Source of the DNA: an uncultured Lachnospiraceae bacterium
GTDB lineage: Bacteria > Bacillota > Clostridia > Lachnospirales > Lachnospiraceae
Direction of reading: 5' to 3'
Length of the DNA: 8,118 nucleotides
Assembly: GCA_934330725.1 (NCBI GenBank)
Contig: CAKRGM010000055.1
Coordinates: forward strand, 1 to 8,118
This document shows, piece by piece, positions 5,997 to 8,118 of this stretch (within the stretch, counting starts at the first letter, position 1; each line of letters starts with the position of its first letter). Both the position numbers and the translations under genes were made by a program. Below the pieces are notes generated by a model. The model saw only the letters and a list, made by a program, of their open reading frames with translations. It made no database searches and was not told where the DNA came from.

Positions 5997-8021
5997 CTAT
6001 TGTCTCTTTATTTCAATCCTATCAACTGTCAATCCTGCTACCGTCGTATACATTCTTAATTCCACATCATCACACTCTTTCCGAACTTTTACATTTTTGA
6101 GTGTCACACTTCCAGTGCCTGATATAAGATCCTCTTTTTTATTTTCTATTCCTCCAGATACAGAAAAGCTATCTGCCCAACCTAATACACTATTATCCGA
6201 ATTCGTTTCGCCTTCAAGAGAATAATAAAATGTAATGTCATATACACCGACACCCATTTTTTTCCAAGGTCCATATATCAACATACCCTCATCAGTGGAT
6301 GTAAATTTACCACTCTCGTCTGCCTCGAACCAAGAGGAGAAATGTCGGTCATTAACTTTTATCTCTTTTATACCATTGTCGGCATCTACGATGTCCCACC
6401 AAGCATCGACTTGGTTTTCAGCTCCGGAATCATTTATATAGGGCATAATATTTTTATCATAGATCATTACTCGAACTTCTGTTCCATCTACGATAATTTC
6501 CCTATTTGGTTCTCCAATAGCATCCACTATTGTATCACGAGTTATATTATCCCAGGAACTATTATCAAGTAATACAAAATTTGCATAATCCCATCTGCTG
6601 GTATCAAATGACAGCCATTTAAATTTTGTAAGATCAATCCAGTTACCCACAGGATTCACATATATGTTGCATCCTGATGCTAACGTTGTAATATTAGCCA
6701 GCCAAAATGTTCCATATCCCTGTTTTAAATTATTACTCTCCAATACTTCAACTACTCTCCCCCACGAATCATCCTTTTTTTCCTCATTTTCCTTATTTAC
6801 GTTCATATTTGCAATGTTCAATCCTATAGTCACTATAACAAACGCTATAGTAGAAATAGCAATCCATTTTTGCGGTATACTTATATTTAATTTTTTAATC
6901 AGTTTCTCCCAGTCTACCTGCCCCACAAGAATTAAATAGGACGCAAATAAAAAGTACATAACTCTTGTGGAATATTCTGCCCCTTCCGAAAGAACCAAAT
7001 AATTCGTAAATAGAAATATGCCACTCTGGACTACGATTATTATAAGTAAGAGCTGATTTAAATTTTTTTTCATCAGCTCTTGAAAATCTGCCACTATTCC
7101 TCCAATAGTAATAAGTAAAAGTAATAAATTAATAAAGCAAAAAATATTATCAATACTAATTTCTTTGGAAAAAATATCCGCATTAAAAATATATAAAATT
7201 TCTTCTATAAAATATGCTATCCTGTCAAAAAATTCTTCTTTTGAAACAAATGTTATACTATCTGCACTCCACGCAAGCTGAATTGCTCCTATTCTTTGTG
7301 CTATCATCTGCAAACATTTTTCTAGTACAACAACTCCAACAGTCAATCCAAGGTTAAATGCAATAGCTTTTTTATTCTGTGTTCCTCTCCAGCAAAGTTT
7401 GAAAATATAAAACAAAAGCAGGGGAAATATTATAAAATATAATGACAACGCATCCGAGAAAATTGCCAAAAGCATACCAATAATCGCTGCAATTATCCTC
7501 CAACCCCATTTTATATTTTCCTTCTCCATACTATCCGTTAAACATAATATAAAAGGTAAGCTTAGCAAAAGCACATCCAAATGTACTCCGCCAAAGGTCT
7601 TGTAGTCCTGATATACATAACAGCAAGAAAGGCACATTGCCAAAACGACTAATATCGAAAAATATTTTTTTAATCCAAGCTGTTTATTATATTTCAATAT
7701 TATTCCAGTCACTGCCGCAATGAATATCCCCCATTCCAATGCTGGTATTAAATAAATTAAATGTATATTGTAACCTAAAATTCTTCCAAATATTCCATAT
7801 ATTAATGCCAAAAAATAAAATGTATTTGTAGCTCCATACCATCCATCAAGTAAAAAATTACCTGACATAATGTCTTTTCCTGCAATCGCATAATAAGCCA
7901 AATCTGAACTTATCTCGTCAAAATTTCCTGGAATTGCATAGTAAAAAAAAGCACCTACTATAAAGATAATCGTTACAATTAATACATCTATTCGCTTACT
8001 CGTATGAAAATTATCCTTCAT
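5997..8021 (-). CDS. Polytopic membrane protein, probable GT-C-type glycosyltransferase with extracellular C-terminal domain
   Basis: Protein of 674 residues with about ten to eleven hydrophobic segments between residues 12 and 405, then a roughly 270-residue hydrophilic C-terminal part expected outside the membrane. The first outside loop carries acidic residues (NFDEISSD, 33-40), where GT-C enzymes place the catalytic or metal-binding acids; these enzymes use lipid-phosphate sugars as donors. The end of the C-terminal part (about 550-674), with GPWKKMGVGVYDITFYY and alternating hydrophobic strands, looks like a beta-sandwich, possibly carbohydrate binding. The ATG lies inside the 3' end of the gtrA-like gene (11-base overlap), with AAAGG about 12 bases upstream, so translation is probably coupled. 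The pairing recalls gtrA-gtrB-gtr(type) glucosylation cassettes, in which the last gene is the serotype-specific transferase. The gene is strongly AT-rich. The sugar and acceptor cannot be read from sequence; an uncharacterised membrane protein of another class is the alternative. Confidence 0.66.
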   Translation of the reverse strand: MKDNFHTSKRIDVLIVTIIFIVGAFFYYAIPGNFDEISSDLAYYAIAGKDIMSGNFLLDGWYGATNTFYFLALIYGIFGRILGYNIHLIYLIPALEWGIFIAAVTGIILKYNKQLGLKKYFSILVVLAMCLSCCYVYQDYKTFGGVHLDVLLLSLPFILCLTDSMEKENIKWGWRIIAAIIGMLLAIFSDALSLYFIIFPLLLFYIFKLCWRGTQNKKAIAFNLGLTVGVVVLEKCLQMIAQRIGAIQLAWSADSITFVSKEEFFDRIAYFIEEILYIFNADIFSKEISIDNIFCFINLLLLLITIGGIVADFQELMKKNLNQLLLIIIVVQSGIFLFTNYLVLSEGAEYSTRVMYFLFASYLILVGQVDWEKLIKKLNISIPQKWIAISTIAFVIVTIGLNIANMNVNKENEEKKDDSWGRVVEVLESNNLKQGYGTFWLANITTLASGCNIYVNPVGNWIDLTKFKWLSFDTSRWDYANFVLLDNSSWDNITRDTIVDAIGEPNREIIVDGTEVRVMIYDKNIMPYINDSGAENQVDAWWDIVDADNGIKEIKVNDRHFSSWFEADESGKFTSTDEGMLIYGPWKKMGVGVYDITFYYSLEGETNSDNSVLGWADSFSVSGGIENKKEDLISGTGSVTLKNVKVRKECDDVELRMYTTVAGLTVDRIEIKRQ

Positions 8022-8118
8022 AATAGTTTTTTTCCTTTCTGAATACCCAAAATCTTTGCAATAAATAATTTGCTACCATGGCAATTCCCGTTGCCAATAT
8101 ATAGGCAAGTATTTTTAT
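8011..8118 (-). CDS. GtrA-like membrane protein, C-terminal fragment
   Basis: The last 35 codons and a TAA stop (8013-8011) of a gene that begins beyond the window. The fragment has a hydrophobic helix (KILAYILATGIAMVANYLL) followed by QRFWVFRKE. The N-Y-L-L-x-R-x-W-V-F ending matches the C-terminus of GtrA-family proteins: small four-helix proteins, about 120-150 residues, thought to flip undecaprenyl-phosphate-linked sugars across the membrane. It overlaps the next gene by 11 bases and that gene's ribosome binding site lies within it, which supports the reading frame and a shared operon. The match rests on a short stretch, so the family call is probable rather than certain. Confidence 0.72.
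   Translation of the reverse strand: MKILAYILATGIAMVANYLLQRFWVFRKEKNYYEG

Overview
The window looks like part of a surface-polysaccharide or cell-wall glycan locus from a low-GC Gram-positive gut anaerobe. Lachnospiraceae (Clostridia) is the best guess. This rests on the form of the GDP-mannose dehydratase with its basic C-terminal tail, the purine-rich ribosome binding sites, a classic SigA promoter, and a secreted C1 protease whose 'lectin-like' layout I associate with that family. No species can be named from the sequence alone.

All six genes lie on the minus strand, so transcription runs from high to low coordinates. In that order: (1) the last 35 codons of a GtrA-like membrane protein (8118-8011); (2) a 674-residue polytopic membrane protein, probably a GT-C-type glycosyltransferase, overlapping gtrA by 11 bases (8021-5997); (3) a 1017-residue secreted papain-like cysteine protease with three tandem ricin-type lectin domains (5915-2862); (4) a membrane acyltransferase of the OafA type (2824-1742); (5) gmd, GDP-mannose 4,6-dehydratase (1608-556), with its own promoter; and (6) the N-terminal 159 residues of an SDR reductase that best fits GDP-6-deoxy-D-mannose reductase, rmd (479 to the window edge).

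Gmd and Rmd together would turn GDP-mannose into GDP-D-rhamnose, a sugar donor. The GtrA/GT-C pair would flip a lipid-linked sugar and attach it to a glycan outside the membrane. The acyltransferase would O-acylate that glycan. The lectin-protease is the odd member. It has a signal peptide and no visible wall anchor, and its nine QxW lectin repeats might hold it on a glycan, possibly the one this locus builds. That link is inference.

There are two apparent transcription units. The first runs from gtrA through the acyltransferase, with short gaps and no terminator seen. The second is gmd-rmd, driven by a TTGAAA-N17-TATACT promoter at 1684-1712, with phased direct repeats beside and within it, a leader hairpin, and a terminator-like hairpin between gmd and rmd. 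The clearest unusual signal is in the lectin repeats: the middle 471-bp unit is a mosaic of its two neighbours, as expected if two units became three by unequal crossover. There is no gene-free stretch longer than about 135 bases.
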